A DNA stretch of 44,112 bases. Source: Aureimonas pseudogalii. GTDB taxonomy: Bacteria; Pseudomonadota; Alphaproteobacteria; Rhizobiales; Rhizobiaceae. The DNA lies in NCBI RefSeq assembly GCF_014196835.1, contig NZ_JACIEK010000022.1, forward strand, positions 1 through 44,112. Direction: 5' to 3'. Below the pieces are notes generated by a model that was not told the DNA's origin, searched no databases, and was given only the letters and a program-made list of their open reading frames with translations. Positions within the stretch are counted from its first letter, which is position 1, and each line of letters starts with the position of its first letter. Positions 24,274-33,045 of this stretch are shown here, one piece after another. A program made the position numbers and the translations under genes.

Positions 24274-25161
24274 TCAGACGTATCGGCGCCAGTCGTGCTC
24301 CTGCGTGAAGCCCAGCATCTCCCGGATCTTTCGGTTGGAGAGCGGCGCCTCGTTCGTTCCCATCTCGCGCGTCAGCGGCACGCCCGGACAATGCCGAGCG
24401 AGGAACTCCGCCGTCGGCATGTCGGCGGTGATCGTGTCGTTCGTGGCGTTGAAGACCTGGAAGCCCAGACCGTCCGTCTCGATGCAGCGATGGACCATCT
24501 GTCCGAGATCGCGCGCGTCGATGTAGCTCCAGGCGTTTCGCTTGCGCGACATCGGGTCGGCCAGGAAGCCGGGGAACATCGCGTATTCGTGCGGCTCGAT
24601 CACGTTGCCGATCCGCAGCGCGTAGATGTCGGCGCCCGAGCGCATGGCGAAGGCGCGCGCGGTCTTCTCGTTGAGAAGCTTCGACAGGCCGTAGCTGTCC
24701 ATCGGGTCGCTGTCGTAGCTCTCGTCCAGCGGGAAGGAGTGGAAGTCCTTGTCGCCTTCCGCGAAGCAGACGCCGTAGGTCGTCTCCGAGGAGGCGACGA
24801 CGATCTTTCTGACGCCGAGCTTCACGGCCGCCTCGATGACGTTGTAGGTGCCGATCACGTTGATGCGGAAGGTCTCGTTGTCCGGCTGGATGAGGACGCG
24901 CGGCACGGCCGCGAAATGCACCACCGCGTCGGGCGCGGACGGCATCTGGCCGGCGTCGTAGCCGCTGAAGCCGAAATGGGTCGAGAGCGCGTTGAACATC
25001 TGTCCGCCGTCGGCGATGTCGGCATGGAGCGTGTTCACGCCGGGAACGTCGCTCGGCGCGAGATCGACGTTGAGGACGCTGTGCCCCCGGTCGACGAGAT
25101 ACCGCACCGCATGGCGGCCGGCCTTGCCGGATCCGCCGGTGAAGACGATGCGCTTGCTCAT
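24274..25161 (-). CDS. NAD(P)-dependent epimerase/dehydratase (extended SDR)
   Basis: A 295-residue extended short-chain dehydrogenase. The nucleotide-binding motif TGGSGKAG is at residues 8-15 and the catalytic Tyr-x3-Lys is Y157-GLS-K161, with a Ser-containing strand VVASSETTYG just before it. It resembles sugar-nucleotide epimerases and uronate dehydrogenases; the particular substrate is not evident. It is divergent from the FadR-type regulator at 25338, and the operator-like site in that shared promoter suggests joint control with the RpiB/HIBADH/ABC operon. A role in a sugar-acid or polyol pathway is inferred from those neighbours. Confidence 0.85.
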   Translation of the reverse strand: MSKRIVFTGGSGKAGRHAVRYLVDRGHSVLNVDLAPSDVPGVNTLHADIADGGQMFNALSTHFGFSGYDAGQMPSAPDAVVHFAAVPRVLIQPDNETFRINVIGTYNVIEAAVKLGVRKIVVASSETTYGVCFAEGDKDFHSFPLDESYDSDPMDSYGLSKLLNEKTARAFAMRSGADIYALRIGNVIEPHEYAMFPGFLADPMSRKRNAWSYIDARDLGQMVHRCIETDGLGFQVFNATNDTITADMPTAEFLARHCPGVPLTREMGTNEAPLSNRKIREMLGFTQEHDWRRYV

Positions 25162-25311
25162 GATGATGGTCCCTCCTGGATGCTACGGGCGATCGAGCCG
25201 TCCGCACGGACGGCGGCGGGCCGCCTCGATCTATCAGCTTCTCGACCAATGCGGGCGGCCGGCCGGACGCCGTGCACCGTCTTGACGAGGTCTCGGCCCG
25301 ACTGCTACCAG

Positions 25312-25322
25312 TGGTCATACCA
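25312..25322. promoter_or_regulatory. Candidate FadR/GntR-type operator
   Basis: TGGTCATACCA is a perfect TnGTnnnACnA palindrome, the consensus bound by FadR-subfamily GntR regulators. It ends 15 bases before the ATG of such a regulator (25338) and lies between it and the divergent epimerase, so it is well placed for autoregulation and control of both directions. Confidence 0.65.
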
Positions 25323-25337
25323 CGGTAAGGTCGCGCC

Positions 25338-26153
25338 ATGAACTCGAAACTATCCATCGTTCGCGACGAGAGCGAGGCCAAGGGCGGCTACGAGCGGGTC
25401 GTCGGCTTCCTGCGCGACCAGCTCCTGTCCGGGCAGCTCAAGACGGGCGACTGCCTGCTGCCCGAGCGCGAGTTGGCGGTGCGCCTGAAGGTCAGCCGCC
25501 CGGTGCTGCGGGAGGCGCTTCGGGCTCTGGCGATGATCGGCGCGGTCGAGATCCGGCACGGCGTCGGAACCATCGTGAAGCGTCCCGACGTCTCGACGCT
25601 CGGCGAGTTCTTCACCTTCGTCCTCGCGCAGCAGGCCGACGTCGTGGACGACATCATGGAGGCCCGCGTCGCGATCGAGCACCATGCGATCCGGCTGGCC
25701 TGTCGGCGCGCCACGCAGGCCGATTTCGACCGCATCGCCGACGCCCTCGATCTGATCGTCGAGACGATCCACGAGGCGGAGGCCGGCGGCGTCGCGGACT
25801 TCCGGTTCCACGAGGCGATCGTGCGGGCCGCGCATTCGCCGACGCTGGTCAGCATCTACGGCTCGCTCGCCTCCCTGATGATGCGCTCGCATCTCGACCG
25901 GCGAGAGAAGATCATCCAGGTCGAGGGGATCGATTCCTTTCTCATCGATCACCACCGGCTGATCTTCTCGGCCGTGGTGTCGCGCGACGCGCCCAAGGCC
26001 GACGATCTCCTGACCCGCCATTTCGAGATCGGCGCGGACTTCCGGCGCCGGGCGACCATGCTCGCCACGAGCCCCTCCACGTCCAAGGACCGCGCCGCCG
26101 CCAAGGCTGCGGACCGGTCCCCGGCCGCATTCACAGGAAGGCAAGATTCATGA
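25338..26153 (+). CDS. FadR-subfamily GntR transcriptional regulator
   Basis: A 271-residue repressor-type regulator. An N-terminal winged helix (about 18-85) has the helix-turn-helix ELAVRLKVSRPVLREALRAL, followed by the wing residues RHGVGTIV. An FCD ligand domain (about 95-230) contains the usual metal-binding candidates in DFRFHEAIVRAAHSP and IDHHRLIFSAV. The C-terminal 35 residues are Ala/Arg-rich and low in complexity. It is the first gene of a plus-strand operon and overlaps RpiB by four bases (ATGA). The effector is probably an intermediate of the pathway made by the neighbouring isomerase, dehydrogenase and epimerase. Confidence 0.88.
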   Translation: MNSKLSIVRDESEAKGGYERVVGFLRDQLLSGQLKTGDCLLPERELAVRLKVSRPVLREALRALAMIGAVEIRHGVGTIVKRPDVSTLGEFFTFVLAQQADVVDDIMEARVAIEHHAIRLACRRATQADFDRIADALDLIVETIHEAEAGGVADFRFHEAIVRAAHSPTLVSIYGSLASLMMRSHLDRREKIIQVEGIDSFLIDHHRLIFSAVVSRDAPKADDLLTRHFEIGADFRRRATMLATSPSTSKDRAAAKAADRSPAAFTGRQDS

Positions 26154-26596
26154 AGATCGTCATCGGCAGCGACCACGCCGGCTTCCCGTTGAAGGCCGAC
26201 ATCGTCCGGGGGCTCGAAGCCGCCGGCCATGCCGTCGAGGACGTCGGGAGCTACGATCCCGACCCCGTCGACTTCCCCGACATCGCCAAGCTGGTCTGCA
26301 CCAAGGTGCGGGACGGCGCGGCCGAGCGCGGCCTTCTCGTCTGCGGCACCGGCGTCGGCGCGGCCATCGCCGCCAACAAGATCCGGGGCATCCGCGCGGC
26401 GGTCTGCCACGACGTCCACTCCGCCCACCAGTCGGTCGAGCACGACGACGTCAACGTCATGTGCATCGGCGCGCAGATCGTCGGCCCCTGGCTCGCCAAC
26501 GATCTGGTGAGCGCCTTCTTCGCCGCCGAGTTCGATCGCAACGAGGACTTCGTGCGCCGCGTCGAGAAGCTCGCCCGCCTCGAGCAGGCGGACTGA
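26150..26596 (+). CDS. rpiB: RpiB/LacAB-family sugar-phosphate isomerase
   Basis: A 148-residue isomerase of the ribose-5-phosphate isomerase B family, which interconverts aldose and ketose phosphates (ribose, allose, galactose or tetrose phosphates, depending on member). Visible marks are SDHAGF (residues 7-12), the catalytic Cys region LVCGTGVGAAIAANK with C65, and the block VHSAHQSVEHDDVNVMCIG. It is located inside a catabolic operon, not near central metabolism, so it may act on a specific sugar-acid or polyol phosphate and not serve as the cell's pentose-phosphate isomerase. Translation is coupled to the regulator gene upstream. Confidence 0.88.
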   Translation: MKIVIGSDHAGFPLKADIVRGLEAAGHAVEDVGSYDPDPVDFPDIAKLVCTKVRDGAAERGLLVCGTGVGAAIAANKIRGIRAAVCHDVHSAHQSVEHDDVNVMCIGAQIVGPWLANDLVSAFFAAEFDRNEDFVRRVEKLARLEQAD

Positions 26597-26637
26597 CGAC
26601 CCATCATCCTGGGATCGCTCTGGGAGGAGCTGCGAGC

Positions 26638-27558
26638 ATGACGGACACGACAAAGGGCCGCGTCGGCTTCATCGGCCTCGGCACCATGGGCCGGGAGATG
26701 GCCCGCAACCTCATCGAGGCCGGACACGCGCTGACGGTCTACGACGTCGACGCATCCGCCATCGCCGGACTGGTCGGCCAAGGCGCGAGCGCCGCCGGCA
26801 GCGTCGGCGAGGCCGCCGCGGACGTCAACATCGTCATCACCATGCTGCCCGATACGCCGCATGTCGAAGAGGTGGTGCGCGGGTCCGGCGGTCTTCTGCA
26901 GACGATCCCGCGCGGCGGCCTCTTCGTCGACATGAGCACGATCTCGGCCGATGCGACGCGAAGGCTCGCGGCCGACTTGGCGAGCGCGGGCATCGCGATG
27001 CTGGACGCACCGGTCTCCGGCGGCCCTCTCGGCGCCAGGAACGCGGCTCTCTCGATCATGGTCGGCGGCGAGGACGAGGCGGTCGCCCGCGCCCACCCCT
27101 ATCTCGAAGCCATGGGAACGACGATCTCCCATGTCGGGATCGCCGGCGCCGGGCAGACCGTGAAGCTCTGCAACCAGCTGGTCTGTGGCGTCAACCTCCA
27201 GGCGATCTGCGAGGCGCTGGCGCTCGGCCGGGCCTGCGGCGTCGATCTCGACCAGATGCGCAACGTGCTTCTCGGCGGGTCGGCGTCCTCGTGGATGCTC
27301 GACAAGCTCGGACCGGCGATGATCGCGGGCGATGCCAGCGCCGGGTTCCGCATCGACCTGATGCTGAAGGATCTGCGGCTGGTCCTGGAGATGGCGCAGT
27401 CGCAGGCCGTCCCGCTTCCCGCCACCTCGCTCGTCACCACCCAGTATCTGGATGCGCGTGCCCATGGCGAGGGCTCGAACGGCAACCAGGCCCTATTCAA
27501 GGTCTACGACCGGATGAGCGGACAGCGCAGCGGCGCGGTCCTGGACGTCGCGCCGTGA
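26638..27558 (+). CDS. 3-hydroxyisobutyrate dehydrogenase-family oxidoreductase
   Basis: A 306-residue beta-hydroxyacid dehydrogenase, cytosolic and NAD(P)-dependent. The Rossmann motif GFIGLGTMG lies at residues 10-18, the substrate signature DAPVSGGPLGA at about 123-133, and the catalytic Lys at K176 in GAGQTVKLCNQ. The family oxidises 3-hydroxyisobutyrate, tartronate, L-threonate or related acids. Here it follows an RpiB-like isomerase, which favours a sugar-acid such as a threonate-like substrate over valine breakdown. Start 26638 has GGGAGGAG upstream. Its stop overlaps the GTG start of the first permease, so it is coupled to the transporter. Confidence 0.87.
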   Translation: MTDTTKGRVGFIGLGTMGREMARNLIEAGHALTVYDVDASAIAGLVGQGASAAGSVGEAAADVNIVITMLPDTPHVEEVVRGSGGLLQTIPRGGLFVDMSTISADATRRLAADLASAGIAMLDAPVSGGPLGARNAALSIMVGGEDEAVARAHPYLEAMGTTISHVGIAGAGQTVKLCNQLVCGVNLQAICEALALGRACGVDLDQMRNVLLGGSASSWMLDKLGPAMIAGDASAGFRIDLMLKDLRLVLEMAQSQAVPLPATSLVTTQYLDARAHGEGSNGNQALFKVYDRMSGQRSGAVLDVAP

Positions 27559-28232
27559 CCCTCGACTTCACCGCCATCCTGGCGCGGTGGCAGATGCTGC
27601 TCGATGGCTTGCTGCTGACGGTGGAGCTGGCGGCGGTGACGACGCTCACCGGCTTCCTGATCGGCACGATTTGCGCCATCGCGCGCCGGTCGCATCACCG
27701 CTGGGCGTCGCGGACGGCCGCGATCTACGTGGAGAGCATCCGCAACACGCCGTTCCTCGTGCAGATCTTCGTCGTCTATTTCGGCCTGTCGAGCCTCGGC
27801 TTCTCCTTCTCGGCGATCGCCGTCGCCATCATCGCGCTGACGATCAACGTCGGCGCCTACACGGCCGAGATCATGCGGGCCGGCTTCGATTCCATCCAGC
27901 CCGGCCAGTGGGAAGCCGGGGAATGTCTTGGACTGTCGAAGGTGCAGGCCTACTGGCATGTCGGGCTTCGCCCGGCGATGGAGCGCGTCTACCCCTCGCT
28001 CACCAGCCAGTTCATCCTTCTCATGCTGGCATCCTCGGTCACCTCGCAGATCTCCGCCGAGGAGCTGACGGCGGCGGCCAACTTCATCCAGTCCGAGACC
28101 TACCGCCCCTTCGAGACCTTCGTCGTCGCCGCGCTCCTCTACCTGGCGCTGTCGCTGGTCATGCGGCTGGCCTTCTGGGGGCTCGGGCAGGCGATCTTCC
28201 CTCGGCGCCGACGCCTCGGCACCAACCTCTAG
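27555..28232 (+). CDS. Polar amino acid-type ABC transporter permease 1
   Basis: A 225-residue inner-membrane permease of the HisMQ/GlnP type. The start is a GTG at 27555 overlapping the preceding stop (GTGA). It has four to five helices and the family's conserved segment ESIRNTPFLVQIF (N-terminal) and the cytoplasmic coupling region YTAEIMRAGFDSIQPGQWEAG. The second permease follows after an 11-base gap. The pair should form a heterodimeric channel with the ATPase at 28944 and binding protein at 29716. Confidence 0.9.
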   Translation: MTLDFTAILARWQMLLDGLLLTVELAAVTTLTGFLIGTICAIARRSHHRWASRTAAIYVESIRNTPFLVQIFVVYFGLSSLGFSFSAIAVAIIALTINVGAYTAEIMRAGFDSIQPGQWEAGECLGLSKVQAYWHVGLRPAMERVYPSLTSQFILLMLASSVTSQISAEELTAAANFIQSETYRPFETFVVAALLYLALSLVMRLAFWGLGQAIFPRRRRLGTNL

Positions 28233-28243
28233 GAGCGGGAGCA

Positions 28244-28918
28244 ATGAACACAGCCGTCAATCTCGGTCACCTCCAGTTCCTGCTGGTCGGCACGATGTGG
28301 ACCGTGATCCTCTCTCTCATGGCGTTCGTCGGCGGAGGCGTCGGCGGCTTCCTCGTGGCGCTCGGGCGGACCGCGCCGATCAAGATCCTGCGGATCGTGG
28401 CGGGCGCCTACGTGCAGCTCGTCCAAGGCACGCCGCTCCTGATCATCATGTTCCTCATCTATTTCGGGCTGCCGACACTCGGCGTCTCGATCACGCCGCT
28501 GCTCGCCGCCGGCCTGTCGCTGACGATCTACGTCAGCGCCTATCTCGGCGAGATCTGGCGGGGATGCCTCGAGGCCGTGCCGAAGGCGCAATGGGAGGCG
28601 GCGGAATGCCTCGCCCTCTCGAAGGTGCAGCGCATGGTCAAGGTGATCCTGCCCCAGGCGGTCCGCATCGCGACGCCCCCGACGGTCGGGTTCTGCGTCC
28701 AGATCATCAAGAACACGTCGCTGGCCTCGGTCGTCGGCTTCGTCGAGCTTGCCCGCGCCGGACAGTTGATCAACAACTCGATCTTCGAGCCCTTCCTGAT
28801 CTACGTCATCGTGGCACTTCTCTACTTTTGCCTCTGCTATCCGGTCTCGGCCTTCAGCCGGCGGCTGGAGAACAGTGGAGCCGCGCGCCTGCACGCCCTG
28901 AAGGCCGTCTCCGCGTGA
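28244..28918 (+). CDS. Polar amino acid-type ABC transporter permease 2
   Basis: A 224-residue permease of the same HisMQ/GlnP family as its upstream neighbour, with the conserved loop QLVQGTPLLIIMFLIYF and the coupling segment LGEIWRGCLEAVPKAQWEAA. A good GGAG-type Shine-Dalgarno sits before the ATG at 28244. Between its stop and the ATPase start there are 25 bases including GGAGGAA. Confidence 0.9.
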   Translation: MNTAVNLGHLQFLLVGTMWTVILSLMAFVGGGVGGFLVALGRTAPIKILRIVAGAYVQLVQGTPLLIIMFLIYFGLPTLGVSITPLLAAGLSLTIYVSAYLGEIWRGCLEAVPKAQWEAAECLALSKVQRMVKVILPQAVRIATPPTVGFCVQIIKNTSLASVVGFVELARAGQLINNSIFEPFLIYVIVALLYFCLCYPVSAFSRRLENSGAARLHALKAVSA

Positions 28919-28943
28919 CGACGGACCATTCCCGGAGGAAGCC

Positions 28944-29669
28944 ATGCCGATCGTCGTCCTGAAAGACGTGAAGAAGAGCTTCGGCTCGCTTCAGGTGCTG
29001 CACGGCGTCTCCTTTTCGGTGGAGAAGGGCGAGGTCGTCGCGCTGATCGGCGCCAGCGGATCGGGCAAGAGCACGGCACTGCGCTGCATGGATCGGCTGG
29101 AGACGATCGACAGCGGCGAGATCCACGTCTGCGGTCACCGCGTCGACGATCCCGGTCTCGACCTGCGCAAGCTGCGGCTCGACGTCGGCATCGTCTTCCA
29201 GAGCTACAACCTCTTCCCGCACCTGACGATCGAGGAGAACATCGTCCTCGCGCCGCGCTCGGTGAAGAAGCTGGACAAGGCCGCCGCCCGCGAGATCGCG
29301 CGCGGCGTCCTGGCCAAGGTCGGGCTGTCGGACAAGGCCGACACCTATCCCGAGCAGCTCTCCGGCGGGCAGCAGCAGCGCGCGGCGATCGCCCGCTCGC
29401 TGGCGATGGAACCGCAGGTCATGCTGTTCGACGAGGTGACCTCGGCGCTGGATCCCAAGCTCACCGGCGAGGTGCTGCGGGTGATCGAGGGTCTCGCCGC
29501 CAGCGGCATGACGATGATCATGGTCACCCACGAAATGGGGTTTGCCCGGCGCATCGCCGACCAGGTCGTCTTCATGCACAAGGGCCGCATCCACGAGCAC
29601 GGCTCGGCGTCGATCCTGACCGAGCCCGCGACGGCCGAACTCCGCGACTTCGTCAGCGAGGAACTCTGA
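28944..29669 (+). CDS. Polar amino acid-type ABC transporter ATP-binding protein (GlnQ-like)
   Basis: A 241-residue ATPase energising the importer. It shows Walker A GASGSGKST, the Q-loop FQSYNLFPHLT, signature [15 protein letters not shown], Walker B VMLFDEVTSALD and the switch histidine in VTHEMGF. The Walker B region reads DEVTSALD where most family members have DEPTSALD, a common and tolerated variant. It fits GlnQ/HisP in length and is placed between the permeases and the binding protein. Confidence 0.92.
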   Translation: MPIVVLKDVKKSFGSLQVLHGVSFSVEKGEVVALIGASGSGKSTALRCMDRLETIDSGEIHVCGHRVDDPGLDLRKLRLDVGIVFQSYNLFPHLTIEENIVLAPRSVKKLDKAAAREIARGVLAKVGLSDKADTYPEQLSGGQQQRAAIARSLAMEPQVMLFDEVTSALDPKLTGEVLRVIEGLAASGMTMIMVTHEMGFARRIADQVVFMHKGRIHEHGSASILTEPATAELRDFVSEEL

Positions 29670-29715
29670 AGAGTCCCGCCGCGAACGCGCATCCCATCAA
29701 CCCGGAGGAAACGAC

Positions 29716-30513
29716 ATGACGAGACTGAAGACCCTGACCGCGATCGGCGCCGTCTGTGCCGCCTTGCTGGCCCCGCTCGGCACGGCACTGGCGGACTCCT
29801 ATTCCGACATCGTCGCCGCCAAGAAGATCCGCATCGCAACCGACATGGCGATCCCGCCCTCCGGCATGCTGGACGAGAACCTGAAGCCGACCGGCTCCGA
29901 CGTCGAGACCGCGCAGCTACTGGCCAAGGACTGGGGACTGGACCTCGAATTCGTCGCGACCACCGGCGCGACGCGCATCCCCAATCTGCAGACCAACAAG
30001 GCCGACATCATCATCTCCACGCTGTCGGTGACCCCGAAGCGGGCCGAGGTCATCGACTTCTCAGTGCCCTATGCCGCGCTCCGCTCGGTGATCGGCGCGC
30101 CGAAGGCGGCGGCGATCTCGGGATGGGACGACATCAAGGGACAGGCCGTCACGGTCACCCGCGGCACGACGCAGGACACCGAACTGACCGAGATCGCAGC
30201 CGAGCGCGGCTTCACCGTCACCCGCTACGACGACGACGCGACGATGGTGACGGCCGCGGTCAGCGGCCAGGCCAAGATGGTCGCGACGTCCGCGACGCTG
30301 GTGAACCAGATCGGCCAGCGCAACGCCGACCTCGCCTTCGAGCCGAAGTTCGACATCCGCATCTTCGACCTCGCCATCGGCATCCGCAAGAACGAGCCGG
30401 AACTGAAGGCCAAGCTCGACGAATGGGTGAGCGCGAACCTGAAGAACGGCAAGCTGAACGAGATCTACTCGAAGTACCACGGGTCGCCGCTGCCGCCGGA
30501 AATGCTGAAGTAG
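29716..30513 (+). CDS. Polar amino acid-type ABC transporter substrate-binding protein
   Basis: A 265-residue periplasmic binding protein of SBP family 3. A Sec signal (about 24 residues, ending LGTALA) precedes the mature domain that begins DSYSDIVAAKKIRIATDMAI. Family blocks PPSGMLDENLKPTGSDVETAQ and LQTNKADIIISTLSVTPKR are present. It lacks a lipobox and should be soluble. The ligand may not be a standard amino acid: the operon's enzymes are sugar-acid-like, so amino-sugar acids or opine-like compounds are possible. A strong terminator follows, ending the operon. Confidence 0.9.
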   Translation: MTRLKTLTAIGAVCAALLAPLGTALADSYSDIVAAKKIRIATDMAIPPSGMLDENLKPTGSDVETAQLLAKDWGLDLEFVATTGATRIPNLQTNKADIIISTLSVTPKRAEVIDFSVPYAALRSVIGAPKAAAISGWDDIKGQAVTVTRGTTQDTELTEIAAERGFTVTRYDDDATMVTAAVSGQAKMVATSATLVNQIGQRNADLAFEPKFDIRIFDLAIGIRKNEPELKAKLDEWVSANLKNGKLNEIYSKYHGSPLPPEMLK

Positions 30514-30521
30514 CGTCGAGC

Positions 30522-30552
30522 AGACCGGAAGCGTGTCGAACGCTTCCGGTCT
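30522..30552 (+). terminator. Terminator hairpin after the amino-acid ABC operon
   Basis: A perfect 13-bp inverted repeat (AGACCGGAAGCGT and ACGCTTCCGGTCT) with a five-base loop GTCGA lies 9 bases after the binding-protein stop. No long T-run follows, but stem strength and location mark it as the operon terminator. It may work bidirectionally. Confidence 0.8.
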
Positions 30553-30742
30553 CGCGTCCGCCTTCACCGCATGTCTGAAAACGCCGGAATCGTCCCGTTG
30601 CCCAAGGGTTGCCGATGATCGCGGGCACGCATCGCGGCGCGGGACCGTTGCTTCCCCGAGCGGAGTTTCGCCGCCGGCCAGAATCGCCGCAATGTTCGGC
30701 CACGGACACGGGCGGATGGCGGAGAAACCAAAGGCGGCACGC

Positions 30743-31519
30743 ATGACCTGGCGGTTCGGGTGGTTGGCACTGGCGATGCTCGTCGCCGGCGCAGACGGGG
30801 CAAGGGCGGAGGCAGCGAAAGCGCAGACCTGCGCAAAGGAGCGCTTCGAGGATGCGGACAGCCTCGTCTGCACGATCGACCCGGCGGCCTCCGACCTCCG
30901 CCTGTTCTGGCGGGACCGGGCGGGCGCGCCCTATCGCCGCTTCGCGGCTTTGTCGCGATCCGTCGAGGCGGACGGCGGCAAACTCGCCTTCGCGATGAAT
31001 GCCGGCATGTACCAGACCGACTTCTCGCCCGTCGGCCTCTACGTCGAAAACGGCGCGGCGCTGCGGCCGGTCGAGACGACGGTGATCGACGGCCCGCCCG
31101 GCCGGGTGCCGAACTTCTATAAGGCGCCGAACGGCGTCTTCTTTCTCGACAGGGCGAGCGCCGGCATCCTGACGACGGAGGCGTTCACGAGGAAGCGACC
31201 GGACGTCCGGTTCGCGACGCAGTCGGGACCGATGCTCGTCATCGAGGGACGCCTGCACCCCGCGTTCATTCCCGGCTCGACCGATCGAACCCGGCGCAGC
31301 GGCGTCGGCGTCTGCGAAAACGGGCAGGTTCGCTTCGCGATCAGCGAAACGGACGTCAACTTCCACGACTTCGCGCGACTGTTCCGCGATCATCTCGCCT
31401 GCCCGAACGCGCTGTTCCTCGATGGCGGCCGGGGCGCCGGGATCTACTCGCCCGCGTTCGATCGCGACGACGTCTCGTGGCACGGCGGATACGGGCCGAT
31501 GTTCGGGCTGGTGGAGTGA
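30743..31519 (+). CDS. DUF2233/phosphodiester glycosidase-like secreted protein
   Basis: A 258-residue protein with a probable Sec signal (WRFGWLALAMLVAGADGARA). The mature part matches DUF2233/NAGPA-type domains: AFAMNAGMYQTDFSPVGLYV, then KAPNGVFFLD, FATQSGPMLVI and the C-terminal FLDGGRGAGIYSP. In the mammalian uncovering enzyme this fold removes GlcNAc from phosphodiesters; bacterial members are uncharacterised but likely periplasmic. Start at 30743 fits a signal peptide directly; an ATG nine codons earlier (30716) is also possible. It is a single gene after a terminator, with about 220 bases of promoter region and no other feature. Confidence 0.8.
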   Translation: MTWRFGWLALAMLVAGADGARAEAAKAQTCAKERFEDADSLVCTIDPAASDLRLFWRDRAGAPYRRFAALSRSVEADGGKLAFAMNAGMYQTDFSPVGLYVENGAALRPVETTVIDGPPGRVPNFYKAPNGVFFLDRASAGILTTEAFTRKRPDVRFATQSGPMLVIEGRLHPAFIPGSTDRTRRSGVGVCENGQVRFAISETDVNFHDFARLFRDHLACPNALFLDGGRGAGIYSPAFDRDDVSWHGGYGPMFGLVE

Positions 31520-31776
31520 CGTCGCGATCTCGGCCGAGGCGGCCCGTCCGCTTCCGAGGTTTCGAAGTGGAGAAGCCGCCGTTCCGCTCTGGGCTCGCAC
31601 CAAATTCGAGGCCTCGACGGGCGATCCGCCGACGATCGAACGTCCGCTCGAACGCTCCGCGTTGACGCGTTCGTCTGGCCGAAGCCGGGATCGACCGCCT
31701 GACACCGGTGCCGCGATCGCGCGCCTCGTCGCCGGACAGGAGGCGCACCCGGGCACCACGCACGAGATCGCCGAGA

Positions 31777-32955
31777 CTATTGGAGATATCGTTCCGCCAG
31801 CCGCGCCCAGAGCGCCGCGCCCACCGGCAACGAGGCGTCGGCAAAATCGTATCGGGCATTGTGCAGCATGGCGGAGCCGACGCCATTGCCGAGCCGCAGG
31901 AAGGACCCCGGCTTCTTCTCGAGAAAGTAGGCGAAGTCCTCGCTTCCCGGAATGAGGCCGCAGGTCGAGACGGCCTGCGGCCCGACGAGTTCCTCAGCGA
32001 CCTCGCGCGCGAAGGTCGTCTCGGCGTCGGAATTCACCACCACCGGATAGCCGTGCTGGTAGTCGATCTCGACGCTCGCGTCGTAGCCCGCGACGTGGGA
32101 CGTCGCCAACCGCCGGATGCGCGTTTCGAGAAGCGCGCGAATGGCGGGGTCGAAGGAGCGCACGCTGAGCAGCATGCGCGCACTGTCGGGAATGACGTTG
32201 CTGGCCTCGCCCGCGTGGAAGGCGCCGACCGTGACCACGGCGGTCTGCGTCGGGTCGATGCTGCGCGAGACCACGGTCTGCAGCGCCATGACGAGCGAGC
32301 AGGCGACCATCACCGGATCCACCGCCAGATGCGGACGCGAGGCATGGCCGCCCTTGCCGTGAACGGTGAGGACAACCGTGTCGCCCGCCGCCATGATCGG
32401 GCCGGACCGGAGGAGGATATGCCCCTCCGGCGCCCCCGGATGATTGTGGAGCCCGAAGATCGCGTCGCAGGGAAAGCGCTCGAACAGCCCGTCGGCGATC
32501 ATCGCCTTGGCGCCGCTGGGCGCGCCGCCCTCTTCGGCCGGCTGGAACACGAGGTTGAGCGTGCCCGAGAAGCGCCGGGTGCGGGCGAGATACTCGGCCG
32601 CGCCCAGCAGCATCGTGGTGTGGCCGTCATGGCCGCAGGCATGCATCACGCCGGGCGTCCGGCTGGCATAGGGCAGGCCCGTCGCCTCGGTGATCGGCAG
32701 CGCGTCCATGTCGGCCCGGATCGCGACGCTTCGCGGTCCCGATCCGTTGACGAGGCGCGCCACGACGCCGTGGCCGCCGACGCCCCGCGTCACCTCGTAG
32801 CCCCAGCCTTCCAGCTTGTCGGCCACGAAGGCGGCGGTCCGCGTCTCCTCGTAGGACAGTTCGGGATGGGCGTGCAGATGGTGCCGCATCGCCGTCAGGG
32901 TCTCGCGCTCGGCCTCGAAATCCTCGAGGCGAGCATAGTCGTTCGATCGGGACAT
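31777..32955 (-). CDS. M20-family amidohydrolase (hippurate hydrolase-like)
   Basis: A 392-residue zinc amidohydrolase of the M20D type (aminoacylase, hippurate or carbamoyl-amino-acid hydrolases). Metal and catalytic motifs visible are RADMDALP, HACGHDGHT and the PAEEGG glutamates, plus the dimerisation domain segment VHGKGGHASRPHLAVDP. It is the last gene of the minus-strand ABC operon, 90 bases after the ATPase gene. It could release an amino acid or an amine from an N-acylated compound imported by the neighbouring transporter. Start 32955 (MSRSNDYARLEDF) is preferred over an upstream in-frame start that adds 29 Arg-rich residues. Confidence 0.88.
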   Translation of the reverse strand: MSRSNDYARLEDFEAERETLTAMRHHLHAHPELSYEETRTAAFVADKLEGWGYEVTRGVGGHGVVARLVNGSGPRSVAIRADMDALPITEATGLPYASRTPGVMHACGHDGHTTMLLGAAEYLARTRRFSGTLNLVFQPAEEGGAPSGAKAMIADGLFERFPCDAIFGLHNHPGAPEGHILLRSGPIMAAGDTVVLTVHGKGGHASRPHLAVDPVMVACSLVMALQTVVSRSIDPTQTAVVTVGAFHAGEASNVIPDSARMLLSVRSFDPAIRALLETRIRRLATSHVAGYDASVEIDYQHGYPVVVNSDAETTFAREVAEELVGPQAVSTCGLIPGSEDFAYFLEKKPGSFLRLGNGVGSAMLHNARYDFADASLPVGAALWARLAERYLQ

Positions 32956-33045
32956 GGATCGTCTTTCGCAAGGGCGCGTACCGGCGTCGAACCGGCGCGC
33001 GCGGATCGGATGAAGCGGCTGGCGTTCAAACGAAGCCGCCACCGT

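Noticed and set aside
28808-28828. Second sigma-54-like site (TGGCAC...TTTTGC) inside a permease gene
   Set aside because: Spacing between the GG and GC elements is wrong and it lies within coding sequence.
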